From NCBI RefSeq assembly GCF_003076275.1, contig NZ_CP029064.1, positions 754,501 to 818,500 of the forward strand: a stretch of 64,000 nt of DNA. The letters are read 5' to 3'. Below, in pieces: positions 37,709 through 46,439 of the stretch. Under the pieces are notes generated by a model. It was not told where the DNA came from and did no database searches. It saw only the letters and a program-made list of their open reading frames with translations. Position numbers and translations under genes: made by a program. Each line of letters starts with the position of its first letter. The stretch's first letter is position 1. Source of the DNA: Microbulbifer sp. A4B17. Lineage in GTDB: Bacteria; Pseudomonadota; Gammaproteobacteria; Pseudomonadales; Cellvibrionaceae.

Positions 37709-39180
37709 GTCGCCCAGTGACTTTGCCGCGCGGCCTGGTATGGCTACGCAATGACTTACGCCTCAATGATAATTCAGCACTTTACCAAGCCAGTGTGCAA
37801 TGTCAGGAGGTGGCTGCTGTATTTATTGCCTGTCCGGGTACCTGGCAGAGCCATGATGAAGGCAACCCATTGGTGACTTTTCGTATCGCCTGTTTGCGTG
37901 AATTACAAGATGGATTAGAGGAGCGAAATATACCGCTGTACTTCATTGAAGTTCCTACTTTTGCTCAGGTTCCAGGGGTTCTTCAGCAAATAGTTGAGCG
38001 CCTGAATATCAATGCTCTCTATGCGAATGCTGAATATCCTCTCAATGAGCTGCGCCGTGATAATGCAGTAAAAGATTTACTGACAAAAGAGGGGGTTCAG
38101 GTTCAATTCTACAGTGACCGCACCCTGCTTCCACCAGGGGCAGTAAGAACCGGCGGAGGGGAACCCTACAAGGTGTTTACCCCCTTCAAGCGCGCACTGA
38201 TTCAATTGTGTGCCGATAGTGAGATAAAAACCTTACCTAAGCCGCGGAAAATTTCTACATCGGAAAATGGGGCACATTGGCCAAAGTGGCTTTCCTTACC
38301 TGAAGGGCAGAAATTAAGCCAAAAGATTCCAACGCAACTGTCGACATATTCGATAGATAAGATCGACGATGCAGGCCTGATTAAAGGTTGGCGGGCAGGA
38401 GAGAGGGCGGCGCTGAATCGGCTCAAGAAGTTCAGTGGAAAATTACCCGTTTATCAGGCAGAGAGAGATTTCCCCGCACTCGATAGTACCTCCTGTTTGT
38501 CCCCCTACCTAAATAGTGGTGCTGTTTCGATTCGCCAATGTATAGCAATGGCGTTGGATATGAATGAGGGGCGTTGGCTGGGTGGAGATGATGGGGCGGC
38601 CTGTTGGATTAGCGAATTAATCTGGCGGGAGTTTTATACCCATTTGTTGGTGGACTTTCCCCGTCTGAGTAAAGGGAGGCCATTCAAGCAGGAAACTGAC
38701 CAAATCCCCTGGTCCTACAATAAGGATCAGTTTGAGCGTTGGACTTTGGGGGAGACTGGGGTTCCGATAGTTGATGCAGCGATGCGACAGTTAAATGAGA
38801 CTGCCTGGATGCATAATCGATTGCGTATGATAGTAGCTTCATTTCTCAGTAAAAATATGCTGATAGATTGGCGCTGGGGTGAGCGCTACTTTATGCAGCG
38901 CTTAATTGATGCAGACTTTGCTTCCAACAATGGGGGCTGGCAGTGGACTGCCTCCACGGGTACTGATGCTGCACCCTATTTCCGTGTATTTAATCCTTAT
39001 AGTCAGTCGCAACGTTTTGATCCCAATGGAGATTTTATCCGAAAATTTGTACCTGAGCTAAAGGAGCTGAGCGACAAAGCCATACACGATCCACCGCCGA
39101 CTCAAGGCTATCCTCAAGTGATTTGCGATGTGGGGGCTGGACGGAAGCGAGCCATTGAAGTTTTTGCCAATTTGAAGTGA
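37705..39180 (+). CDS. phrB: Deoxyribodipyrimidine photolyase
   Basis: A 491-residue class I CPD photolyase that uses blue light, FADH and an antenna chromophore to split pyrimidine dimers in DNA. The N-terminal antenna domain begins LVWLRNDLRLNDN. The FAD-binding region contains GETGVPIVDAAMRQL, WMHNRLRMIVASFL and DWRWGERYFM, followed by DADFASNNGGWQWTASTGTD. The ATG overlaps the merR stop (4 bp), so it is translationally coupled. It is the last gene of the ybgA-merR-phrB operon. Confidence 0.95.
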   Translation: MSRPVTLPRGLVWLRNDLRLNDNSALYQASVQCQEVAAVFIACPGTWQSHDEGNPLVTFRIACLRELQDGLEERNIPLYFIEVPTFAQVPGVLQQIVERLNINALYANAEYPLNELRRDNAVKDLLTKEGVQVQFYSDRTLLPPGAVRTGGGEPYKVFTPFKRALIQLCADSEIKTLPKPRKISTSENGAHWPKWLSLPEGQKLSQKIPTQLSTYSIDKIDDAGLIKGWRAGERAALNRLKKFSGKLPVYQAERDFPALDSTSCLSPYLNSGAVSIRQCIAMALDMNEGRWLGGDDGAACWISELIWREFYTHLLVDFPRLSKGRPFKQETDQIPWSYNKDQFERWTLGETGVPIVDAAMRQLNETAWMHNRLRMIVASFLSKNMLIDWRWGERYFMQRLIDADFASNNGGWQWTASTGTDAAPYFRVFNPYSQSQRFDPNGDFIRKFVPELKELSDKAIHDPPPTQGYPQVICDVGAGRKRAIEVFANLK

Positions 39181-39201
39181 ATTTGAGTGCGACAATGCGA
39201 C

Positions 39202-39402
39202 TTAGAACGCTTCATCCTCAGTATGAGCCACGATAGATAGCTCGCCATTTAAATCGAGTTCCACAAAGAAAACGATAGGTCTACAGCAAACTTGGCAGTC
39301 CTCAGTGTACTGTTGAGGCAAAACTGATGAATCAACCAGTATTTTTATGATTTCACCGCAATAAGGGCAGTAAATACTTCTCTCCACTATTACCTCTGGC
39401 AC
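39202..39402 (-). CDS. CPXCG-motif cysteine-rich zinc-ribbon protein
   Basis: A 66-residue protein with two knuckles, CPYCGE (about 12) and CQVCCRP (about 37), matching the small family named for its CPxCG motif. The zinc is presumably held by four cysteines. The remainder is short beta strands (IVFFVELDLNGELS). The role is unknown. It converges on phrB with a 21-bp gap. Confidence 0.8.
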   Translation of the reverse strand: MPEVIVERSIYCPYCGEIIKILVDSSVLPQQYTEDCQVCCRPIVFFVELDLNGELSIVAHTEDEAF

Positions 39403-39541
39403 AGGATAACTCCGTCTGGTGATTGTCAGATTCCCTTCTTTAGTCCATGCGAATTAATAGCATAACTATACTTCAACCTTTAGTCAGTCCCCTCTAATTG
39501 CAGAGTTACTCAGAAACTCCTTAAAATAGGAAGTGGTAGCC

Positions 39542-40015
39542 ATGAAAATTGCTATGGCGCTGTTGGTTGTCGTATTTATTGTCTTTTCATCTGAGATTTA
39601 TGCAAGCTCGCGCAGTGAAGTCTCTGATCTTATTAAAAATTTTTACAGCACATTTAATAGTTCATCTCCGCCGAGTAGTTTGAAGAAGTACTTTGCTCAA
39701 TCCCCTTTATTTTTTATCGGTGAGCAGCCGGGGTTGTCTAATCATCCCGATTTAATCCCCGTAATTATCGGCCAGCTGCGTAAAACTATGGATCTAGAGA
39801 CATATCCATTTTCTGGATTATATATAGAGAAAATTTATGTTTCAGAAGATGGCTCAGCAACATCGCTTGTTGTTTTTCAGCGATCCAAATCAAAAGAAAG
39901 GAGTAGGAAAGCTGCCTGCAATATCTTGTCGATAGCAAAACTGAAAGGTGGCTGGAGGATTATGGGGTGGACACTGATTTCGACTTCGGATGAGCGGGTC
40001 TGTACTTGGGCCTAA
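39542..40015 (+). CDS. Secreted protein of unknown function, possibly NTF2-like
   Basis: A 157-residue protein with a signal peptide (cleavage probably after IYA, about 22). The mature part begins with a helix (VSDLIKNFYSTFN) and ends in strands (GWRIMGWTLIS), an order resembling NTF2/SnoaL folds, though this is only a resemblance. Two cysteines (AACNIL and RVCTW) may pair. The ATG at 39542 is preferred; an in-frame GTG lies three codons earlier. It is AT-rich, at the start of a run of orphan genes. Confidence 0.58.
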   Translation: MKIAMALLVVVFIVFSSEIYASSRSEVSDLIKNFYSTFNSSSPPSSLKKYFAQSPLFFIGEQPGLSNHPDLIPVIIGQLRKTMDLETYPFSGLYIEKIYVSEDGSATSLVVFQRSKSKERSRKAACNILSIAKLKGGWRIMGWTLISTSDERVCTWA

Positions 40016-40107
40016 GTAAGTCTGGGTAAGGTTATGAATTCTAAAATGTGTTAACAAGGGTGAATATAAAAAGTAGAGGCTTGTGACTAGTATCGCTAAC
40101 CCTGATG

Positions 40108-40136
40108 AGGGGGGTTGTTGGGATGTCCCCTTTTTT
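40108..40136 (+). terminator. Probable intrinsic terminator
   Basis: GGGG near 40111-40114 can pair with CCCC at 40127-40130, followed by TTTTTT. A shorter alternative, GGGA/TCCC, nests inside. It lies about 100 bp after the stop of the gene ending at 40015. Confidence 0.45.
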
Positions 40137-40206
40137 CGATTATAGTGGCGCAATTATAAGTATAGATAGAAGGAATGCCGAGTTTAGCTAGGCATGAGTC
40201 GTCATT

Positions 40207-40647
40207 ATGGGGTACTTTCTTGAGTTTGGATTTTTGGGGCTTTTCGTATCAGCATTCCTGGCAGCGACCATTCTGCCGCTAAGCTCAGAAATTGTAATGA
40301 CTGGTCTATTGCTCCAGGGCCTCTCCCCTTGGGCCCTGATAATAGTCGCCACTACTGGGAATGTAGCGGGCTCTCTTCTCAATTATGCATTAGGCTACTG
40401 GGCCAGCTTGGGCGTGATCAAGAAATGGTTGAGAATGTCTGAAGAGGAATTTGTAAAGGCTGAACAGAGATTTAAAAAATATGGGGTATTCTCCCTGTTT
40501 TTTTCCTGGGTGCCTATTATTGGTGATCCCCTTACTGTAATGGCTGGTATTCTAAGAATTCGCTTGGTTTGGTTTTTGTTATTGGTTGCCACGGGTAAAT
40601 GTCTACGCTATCTGGTGGTTTACTATATGGTCCTGCAAGCATCTTGA
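40207..40647 (+). CDS. YqaA-type DedA/VTT membrane protein
   Basis: A 146-residue inner-membrane protein with about four hydrophobic segments. It has the VTT/DedA features in short YqaA form: LPLSSEIVMTGLLLQG, TTGNVAGSLLNYALGYW, a central charged helix (FVKAEQRFKKYG) and WVPIIGDPLTVMAGILRI. The family is linked to lipid scrambling and membrane homeostasis. The ATG has only a weak upstream site. It lies among AT-rich orphans and is probably transcribed alone. Confidence 0.78.
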   Translation: MGYFLEFGFLGLFVSAFLAATILPLSSEIVMTGLLLQGLSPWALIIVATTGNVAGSLLNYALGYWASLGVIKKWLRMSEEEFVKAEQRFKKYGVFSLFFSWVPIIGDPLTVMAGILRIRLVWFLLLVATGKCLRYLVVYYMVLQAS

Positions 40648-40681
40648 TGTGGATATTAAGTTAATAAGAGATTTTGTTTGA

Positions 40682-41440
40682 GTGTTTTCACAAAAATTTG
40701 AAATACGAAGAAAAGACATATTTAAAATGAAGTCAGGCTCTCCTTCAGAGCGGCAGCCAATCGATAGTAGCTATATACTTGATTTGGCAGAAGTGGAACC
40801 GGGTATCTACTTGGTTGAGTATCCTAATGCATTTGGTACCTGGTTAACCTCGTTTCAAGGAAACTCCCATTTCCTGTCGAAAGTGGATTTTCTAAATCAG
40901 TTTAGTTTCTCCTTTTCTATTCAAGTGGGGAATGATGGAGAACTGTCTTTAATCCATAAAGAAGAGGCTGCGAAGTTTTGCTCAGTAATTGAGTATGGGC
41001 TTGTTACACAAGGGGTTGATAAGAATGAATTAGATTTATTGCCTCTAATAGAACACAATATTTGTAATGAGGTTAAACTAATTTTTGGTGATTACAAACA
41101 GTTTTTAGATATGGAGGAGGGGTTTTACGATATCGAGAATGGGGCCATTAAATGTAGCTCCCTATATATTGGCCAGTATGATGAAGGTACCTATATTGTA
41201 ACTCTCTCAGGGGTACGAATGGCCCAGAGTATTTCAAATTCAGATTTAAAGAGAGCCTTTTCTGATTTTGAGCGTGGGGTTTTTCAATCTGCTGATGATT
41301 ATAAGAATGTAAATCTAAGAGTAAAAAGGATTTTTGTAAGTACTCTAGGGGAGTTGATAGAATATACTAACCATCTGAGAGCTGATTCTAAGGTGTATGA
41401 TAAAAGTCAACTGCTTGTGATTGAGAGGTGTAAGCCTTGA
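40682..41440 (+). CDS. Protein of unknown function
   Basis: Unrecognised 252-residue soluble protein, acidic, with no signal or membrane segment. Two halves may be related: SYILDLAEVEPGIYLVEYPN and SLYIGQYDEGTYIVTLSGV both have a beta strand-turn-strand look. It is markedly AT-rich (17 G+C in the 60 bases from 41041). The start is uncertain: GTG at 40682, or ATG at 40727. It follows the YqaA-like gene by 34 bp. Confidence 0.55.
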   Translation: MFSQKFEIRRKDIFKMKSGSPSERQPIDSSYILDLAEVEPGIYLVEYPNAFGTWLTSFQGNSHFLSKVDFLNQFSFSFSIQVGNDGELSLIHKEEAAKFCSVIEYGLVTQGVDKNELDLLPLIEHNICNEVKLIFGDYKQFLDMEEGFYDIENGAIKCSSLYIGQYDEGTYIVTLSGVRMAQSISNSDLKRAFSDFERGVFQSADDYKNVNLRVKRIFVSTLGELIEYTNHLRADSKVYDKSQLLVIERCKP

Positions 41441-41487
41441 TGGGTTTATACAGTTATGGCTTTAGATAGTGAAAGTGGTGTTTAAGG

Positions 41488-41943
41488 TTAACCTTGATAG
41501 CTATTTTTTTGTAAATAACATTGCTTAAGAATTTCCTTTCTCTGTTGTGGTGAAAATAGGTTTAAATCAACATGGGCTGAGTGGTTGTGTCCTGTTATGG
41601 AAATGGACTTAGGTGGATTGCCGTGTGTTTTAATTGAAAGTTTATCTGACATTGGAATGATTATATTGCCATAGAGTGATCTATAAATGATGTGAGTATC
41701 TGTAAACTCAAGGCTATACTCATCTACCTTTCCTTTTCCTGAGTTAAATATTATAAGCCAGAGTGTGGTCAGGACTGGGATTAGGCATAATCCTAGTAGG
41801 TACATTTCTAGGACTTCCGTTTTTTGAGGGGCTTTAAATATATAAGCTAGTGCTAGGTATAGAGATAAAGGTAGACTGACTTGGATGGCCAGCCTTTTGA
41901 GTCTAAAAATAACCCCTTGTAATCTGGTTTGGATAAACTTCAT
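41488..41943 (-). CDS. Two-TM membrane protein with PH-like C-terminus
   Basis: A 151-residue protein with two membrane segments (about 18-38 and 46-66) followed by a soluble beta-rich region (YSLEFTDTHIIYRSLYG, then a helix QQRKEILKQCYL). This order resembles small YcxB/PH-like membrane proteins, but the match is only by layout. It is AT-rich and stands alone, converging on the gene at 40682. Function unknown. Confidence 0.52.
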   Translation of the reverse strand: MKFIQTRLQGVIFRLKRLAIQVSLPLSLYLALAYIFKAPQKTEVLEMYLLGLCLIPVLTTLWLIIFNSGKGKVDEYSLEFTDTHIIYRSLYGNIIIPMSDKLSIKTHGNPPKSISITGHNHSAHVDLNLFSPQQRKEILKQCYLQKNSYQG

Positions 41944-42567
41944 ATTTTATATAAGTCCTATCGCTATGTAATGTGGGTACTACAAAATCTCTGAAATTTT
42001 CTCCTCAAAAGAGGAGTGGTGGTACTTGCGTAGTATTTGAGTGAATTGTCTTATATTAATACAGTTCGTCGATTAATAGTCAAACCCTCCTTGATGAAAA
42101 TTCTCAGGGAAAGGTAAGAGCTGAGTTTATCTGAAGTTCTAGTTTTATCCGGTAGCACATGGGTTGATATTAATTTGCTAGTTTATATTGCTGAGAAGCT
42201 AAATCTCGTATAATGCCCTGAAAAAATACTTGTGCATTTGGTTCTGGTTAGAAGTGGCGGCATTCTACTTTCTCAAGGCATTTGTCAATAGCTTTACTCT
42301 GTATGAAAATGGCAGTATTGCTCCATTTGGTTGGTGCACCAGGATATAGACTAAAACTATATATTCGATATGGGCTTTAGATGCTCATCTGTGGGGGTTA
42401 AAGCGTTCCGAGAAGTCCTCAGATATGTATAAGATTTAAACAAATTGTGATATCTCATTCGTATTTTATTTTATTGATTGTTGATTCTATCAGGGAAGAA
42501 ATACTTGGTAATTACTTGTCTTCCCTGATAAATATATCAATTTGATTTGGTGAGGACTGCAGGTAAT
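41944..42567. other. AT-rich intergenic region with stem-loops
   Basis: 624 bp with no credible gene. A small hairpin CTCCTC-AAAA-GAGGAG lies at 42001-42016. A perfect 12-bp inverted repeat, TATCAGGGAAGA (42488-42499) and TCTTCCCTGATA (42519-42530), lies just beyond the stop of the S41-like gene and may stabilise or end its transcript, although no T-run adjoins it. Confidence 0.45.
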
Positions 42568-42951
42568 CTAGAGAGTTCCGAGATCCTGCAGTTTTTGTTG
42601 AATTTCTTTTAAATGTTCCGGGTGTGCAGTAGAGGCTTTGGTTTCTTGTAAGACGAGTCTATAGGCTGTTGGAAATGCTTTCTCCCGGGATGTCTCGATA
42701 TCTGGTTTTACACCAGTCCCCTCCCAGTTAGCTTTGGTAATCGGATTAACTGCCTTGGCGATAGGGATTGCTATTTTATCTAATGAAGAGTGAATCGCTT
42801 CCAGGTTTTCTTGCAGGACATAGTTGGAGGCAATCTTTTTCTCGATAGAATTAATAAGCTCCAACTTCCTTTCCTGAGAAATTTCAGTGCCGATTGCCGT
42901 AAGTGAACAGGAGAGCAAAAGTAAGGTTAGTAATTGTTTCATCTTATCCAT
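42568..42951 (-). CDS. Internally deleted S41 peptidase remnant
   Basis: A 127-residue exported protein (hydrophobic segment 5-20, signal peptide-like). Residues 25-52 (ERKLELINSIEKKIASNYVL) resemble the N-terminal helical domain of secreted S41 proteases. Residues 66-100 (AVNPITKANWEGTGVKPDI, then a helix) match the very C-terminal part of the protease domain. The whole catalytic core with the Ser-Lys dyad and PDZ part, normally 200 or more residues, is absent and the join near residue 55 is in frame. It therefore looks like a deletion derivative, probably without protease activity. Confidence 0.6.
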   Translation of the reverse strand: MDKMKQLLTLLLLSCSLTAIGTEISQERKLELINSIEKKIASNYVLQENLEAIHSSLDKIAIPIAKAVNPITKANWEGTGVKPDIETSREKAFPTAYRLVLQETKASTAHPEHLKEIQQKLQDLGTL

Positions 42952-43525
42952 GATTTAAATTTACTTATTGGTTTTTAGGTGTTAACGATAACACGCAATC
43001 AAGCCGTAATAGATAGTCTCGGAAGATCAAAGCTGGTTAACACTAAGTATATCCAGAGGCGCTAAGGGGCCAGTTTTGCACCTATACCGGGATTGGAGTT
43101 TGCCCTCTATCTTTGAAGATTAAAGTTAATCTAAATACAGCGAAAACTTGAGGGAGATTGCTGCGAGTCAGGTGAAAGGGGCATGGGGAGCGGACGGGAT
43201 GTCAAAAAAGAACATCGTAATGAAGCTTTGTCCATAGCCCTGGGATTTTCCTGGCTCCGGTTAATAGTGTTCAAATGCAGTGGGATGGGGTGATACCTTG
43301 CTTAAGTTTTACTCATTACTCGCTCTCTCTGGGGCGCCAGGATCGACCTGAGTAACTGAGACTAAAAATCTATTTCTAGTCGCGATCCACGCGAACACAC
43401 TGGCCCCCGCATTATCTGCGGGAATACCTGAGAAAAGCTCCCTCTAATGCGAAATTGACGGTCATATAGCGGCACCGATTACTCCGATGGTTGTTACCTT
43501 AGCCCCTATAAATGGCTGCTAAATA
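42952..43525. other. Intergenic region before the aminotransferase gene
   Basis: 574 bp between divergent genes. Composition changes from AT-rich to mixed. No frame has both a ribosome site and family resemblance, and I recognise no tRNA or other RNA. Promoters of the two flanking genes should lie here. Confidence 0.4.
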
Positions 43526-44734
43526 GTGAAAAACGTGACAAATTTTACCCCCAGGTTCAGCTTGCAAAGTGAGGCCTTGAATGGTGAGGATGCAAATGTT
43601 TGGGCTGTGAGTGACCGGGCTCATGAGCTTGCCAATAAAGGGGAGGATGTCATCTTTCTCTGTGTAGGTGATCCCAACTTTGACACCCCCGAGCCGATCC
43701 TCGACTTTGCCCGCGCTCGCCTGGGAGTGGGGCGCACCCACTATTCCCCTGCGGCCGGGGAGCCAATGTTGCGCAGGGCTATCGCGGATATCGAGAGCAA
43801 GGTCTCTCCCCACCCCTGTAATCCGGATGATGTTGTTGTTTTCCCCGGTGGAACCAACGCTATCTACGCAGTACTTGCCTGCCTGCTAAACCCCGGTGAG
43901 GAGATTGTAATTCCCGAGCCGATGTATATCGGCTATGTCCCCATTTGTGATGCCTTGCGCCTCTCGGTAAAGCGAGTGACTTGCCCGGCGGAGACCAATT
44001 TCGCTTTTGATGTCGACGCTATCAAGGCCTCCATCAGTGAGCAGACCAAGGTCGTTATGATCAACACGCCGGTAAACCCGACTGGCGCGATGGCTACCCC
44101 TGAACAATTGCGCGAGTTGGCGGCATACTGCCGCGAGCGCAATATTTGGCTGGTGTGTGATGAAGTTTATTCAATGATCACCTTTGCCCGCCGCCACACC
44201 TCTCTGCGTACGGCAGCAGAGTCGCTGGATAATATTGTTGTGGTTGATGGCTTGTCCAAATCCCACGCCATGAGTGGCTGGCGCCTGGGGTGGGCCGTGG
44301 CTCGTGGTCCCCTGGTAGATCGTTTGATTGCTTTTGCAGGGGCGACAATTTTTGGATGCCCGCAGTTCATCCAGGAGGCTGCAGCCTTTGCCCTGGAGTT
44401 TGATAGCTACTTCGTGAAGCAGATGCGGGATGCCTATCAGCAGCGTCGAGACCTGATTGTTGAGAGGATTGGCCAGATACCAGGCTTGAGTTGCTACAGC
44501 CCTGAGGCTGGGATGTTTGTAATGGTGGATGTCTCCAAGGTATCCAGCTCCGGGCAATCCTTCGCTGAAGCCCTTTTGGATGCTGAGCGGGTCTCGGTAC
44601 TACCTGGCGCGCCCTTTGGTAGTAGTTCAGTCAATCATGTTCGCCTCACCCTGGCGGCTGATGAGGCCGAGTTGTCGCGGGCCTTGGATCGTATTGAACA
44701 GTTCGTCACCAGCGGTAACCGCCAGGCCGGTTAG
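43526..44734 (+). CDS. Class I/II PLP-dependent aminotransferase
   Basis: A 402-residue fold-type I aminotransferase of the aspartate/alanine type. The PLP lysine is in DGLSKSHAMSGWRLGW. Other cofactor contacts are PGGTNAIYA, NTPVNPTGA (Asn) and VCDEVYSMI (Asp, Tyr). The substrate-carboxylate Arg is in NHVRLTLA. The amino acid used cannot be fixed from sequence. It starts with GTG and has no strong ribosome site. An Lrp-type regulator follows after 139 bp on the same strand, which suggests regulation by an amino acid. Confidence 0.85.
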   Translation: MKNVTNFTPRFSLQSEALNGEDANVWAVSDRAHELANKGEDVIFLCVGDPNFDTPEPILDFARARLGVGRTHYSPAAGEPMLRRAIADIESKVSPHPCNPDDVVVFPGGTNAIYAVLACLLNPGEEIVIPEPMYIGYVPICDALRLSVKRVTCPAETNFAFDVDAIKASISEQTKVVMINTPVNPTGAMATPEQLRELAAYCRERNIWLVCDEVYSMITFARRHTSLRTAAESLDNIVVVDGLSKSHAMSGWRLGWAVARGPLVDRLIAFAGATIFGCPQFIQEAAAFALEFDSYFVKQMRDAYQQRRDLIVERIGQIPGLSCYSPEAGMFVMVDVSKVSSSGQSFAEALLDAERVSVLPGAPFGSSSVNHVRLTLAADEAELSRALDRIEQFVTSGNRQAG

Positions 44735-44873
44735 GCCTTTGCCGGGAGGCTGGTTGTCGCCAAATTCGCCTTTGAAGTGATGACAAGTTTCCCATGCCGG
44801 TGGCTGTAATGTTTATGCCACCGGCGAATACCGCTATCCTTGCCCCCTTTCAGATTCAAAAGAAAATAGCTCC

Positions 44874-45350
44874 GTGAAAATTGACCGGCATAATTTGCGT
44901 ATTTTGCAGGCCCTGCAATCAAACGCACGTACAAGTAACCTGAATTTGAGTGAAAAAATTGGATTATCGGAAAGTGCCTGCCTGGCCCGGGTTAAACGCC
45001 TGACCAGTGAGCGCTATATCCGCGAGTTCTTTGCCGAGATAAACCTGGATAAAGTTCGGCATGCAGAGTTTTATGTAAACGTTGCGCTTAAGCGGCAGGA
45101 TGCCCGTACCAGTGAGAACTTTCGCCGCATTATTAGTGATATTCCACAGATTGTTTCCTGTGTGAAGATGTCTGGTGAGTTCGACTATATGCTGCATTTC
45201 GTCTGCCCAGACGCAGCAGATTTTAATCGAGTCTCAGAGCAGTTGTTGGCCAATGAAGAGGCGGCGATTTCCCGTATGACTTCTCATTTGGTGATTGAGA
45301 AAACCAAGCCTTTTACCGGCTACCCACTGGAACTCTTGTTTCAGGACTGA
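44874..45350 (+). CDS. Lrp/AsnC-family transcriptional regulator
   Basis: A 158-residue regulator. The N-terminal winged HTH (LRILQALQSNARTSNLNLSE, then IGLSESACLARVKRL, about 8-45) is followed by an AsnC ligand-binding domain (about 66-150) with CVKMSGEFDYMLHFVCPD. Such proteins form octamers and sense amino acids. The start is GTG at 44874. Its position just after the aminotransferase suggests that gene as a target. A strong stem-loop follows the stop. Confidence 0.9.
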   Translation: MKIDRHNLRILQALQSNARTSNLNLSEKIGLSESACLARVKRLTSERYIREFFAEINLDKVRHAEFYVNVALKRQDARTSENFRRIISDIPQIVSCVKMSGEFDYMLHFVCPDAADFNRVSEQLLANEEAAISRMTSHLVIEKTKPFTGYPLELLFQD

Positions 45351-45358
45351 CCGTTAAA

Positions 45359-45394
45359 TTAACCGGTGTCCGTGATTTGCAGGGCACCGGTTAA
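45359..45394. terminator. Stem-loop between convergent lrp-like gene and hupE
   Basis: Arms TTAACCGGTG (45359-45368) and CACCGGTTAA (45385-45394) form a perfect 10-bp stem that can extend by pairs in the loop. It sits between convergent genes, with moderately T-rich flanks. A bidirectional terminator is likely. Confidence 0.6.
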
Positions 45395-45403
45395 TGTTCT
45401 CTG

Positions 45404-46439
45404 TTATGGGAAAACAATAAGCAGGCTGCGCTCAATCACCCAGTAGTAGGCAATGCCCCCCAGCGTATACGCGACCACCGTAGCGACTGGTATTCCGATA
45501 CCTCCACCTTCCCCGAAAGAGTATTGTTCGCGGTTCCGAATGGCATACCCTGGCCAGTGTTTAAGGAACTTTTGATACAAGTTGATTGCTGCAAGAACAG
45601 CAGAGATAAATACTAATTGCCCCACTTCCACACCGAGATTAAAAGTCAGTAATGCCTGGGGAAGCCCAATTTCGCCCAGTACACCGGCAAAACCCAAACC
45701 GTGTAAAAGTCCAAAAGCAAAGGCAATTGCCCATGGGTAGCGACTGGTCAAACTGAAAACACCATGCCTCTGGCGTACAGACTCTCTGGCTGCCAGTAAA
45801 ATACTGAGGGCGATAATCGCCTCCACTGGCGCTGATGGCAGATGGATATAGCCCAGTACGGCAGCTGCTAAGGTAATACTGTGGGCGATAGTGAAAGCAG
45901 TGATAGTGCCGATCAGCTGGCGAAGGCTTTGTTTGAGCAAGATCAGGGCCAAAACGAACAACAAGTGATCGACACCGAAAAGAATATGTTCAACGCCCAG
46001 CACAAAGTAAGTTTGAGCGACTTGGAGCTCGCTGGTGGGTTGGTCAAGGGTCCATTCTGGCTGGTCTGGTGTCAGTCGGATAACTTGCTCACGCCCATCT
46101 AACCAGGAGATCCGCACTAGCGCATCGGTCATAGTGCTCTGTAGGCCATTGATATGAATAGATAGCTGTTGTAGCTCCCTGGGGTGATGGATGGTCCAGT
46201 GCTCTGTGTAGTAGCCCTTACTTATTTGCGCTCTGGGTTGGCTTAGGGGGGGAGGCAGCTTGGTCCAAATGGGCATTCAGAGCGAGGCGAAGATCGCCTT
46301 GTGCGGGCAATCGCCAAAGTACTTTAAATAACTGTGCATCAACTTGAGTGATGCCCAGGTAAGCCGGGCGCAGTTCGTGGGCAGATAGTATTGGAGTAAA
46401 GCTGAGGAGCAGAATGAACAGGAGTGGCCGGATGTGCAT
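45404..46439 (-). pseudogene. HupE/UreJ-family membrane protein gene, frameshifted
   Basis: The two parts of one gene lie in different frames. The first (from 46439) encodes a signal peptide and HELRPAYLGITQ, typical of the N-terminus of HupE/UreJ_2 proteins. The second encodes the periplasmic strand region and then six to seven membrane segments with GVEHILFGVDHLLFVLALI and FGLLHGLGFAGVLGEIGLP, the metal-motif His/Asp pattern of the family. The frame changes at a run of seven C (minus strand, 46246-46252); removing one C joins SP to LSQPRAQIS in frame. The gene starts with the overlap TGATG after the ppiC-like gene. The cause is either real decay, slippage, or a base-call error. Confidence 0.75.

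Noticed and set aside
42115-42215. Short frame resembling an XRE-type regulator fragment (SGSTWVDINLLVYIAEKLNL)
   Set aside because: Too short and too weak a likeness; no start, ribosome site or second half.
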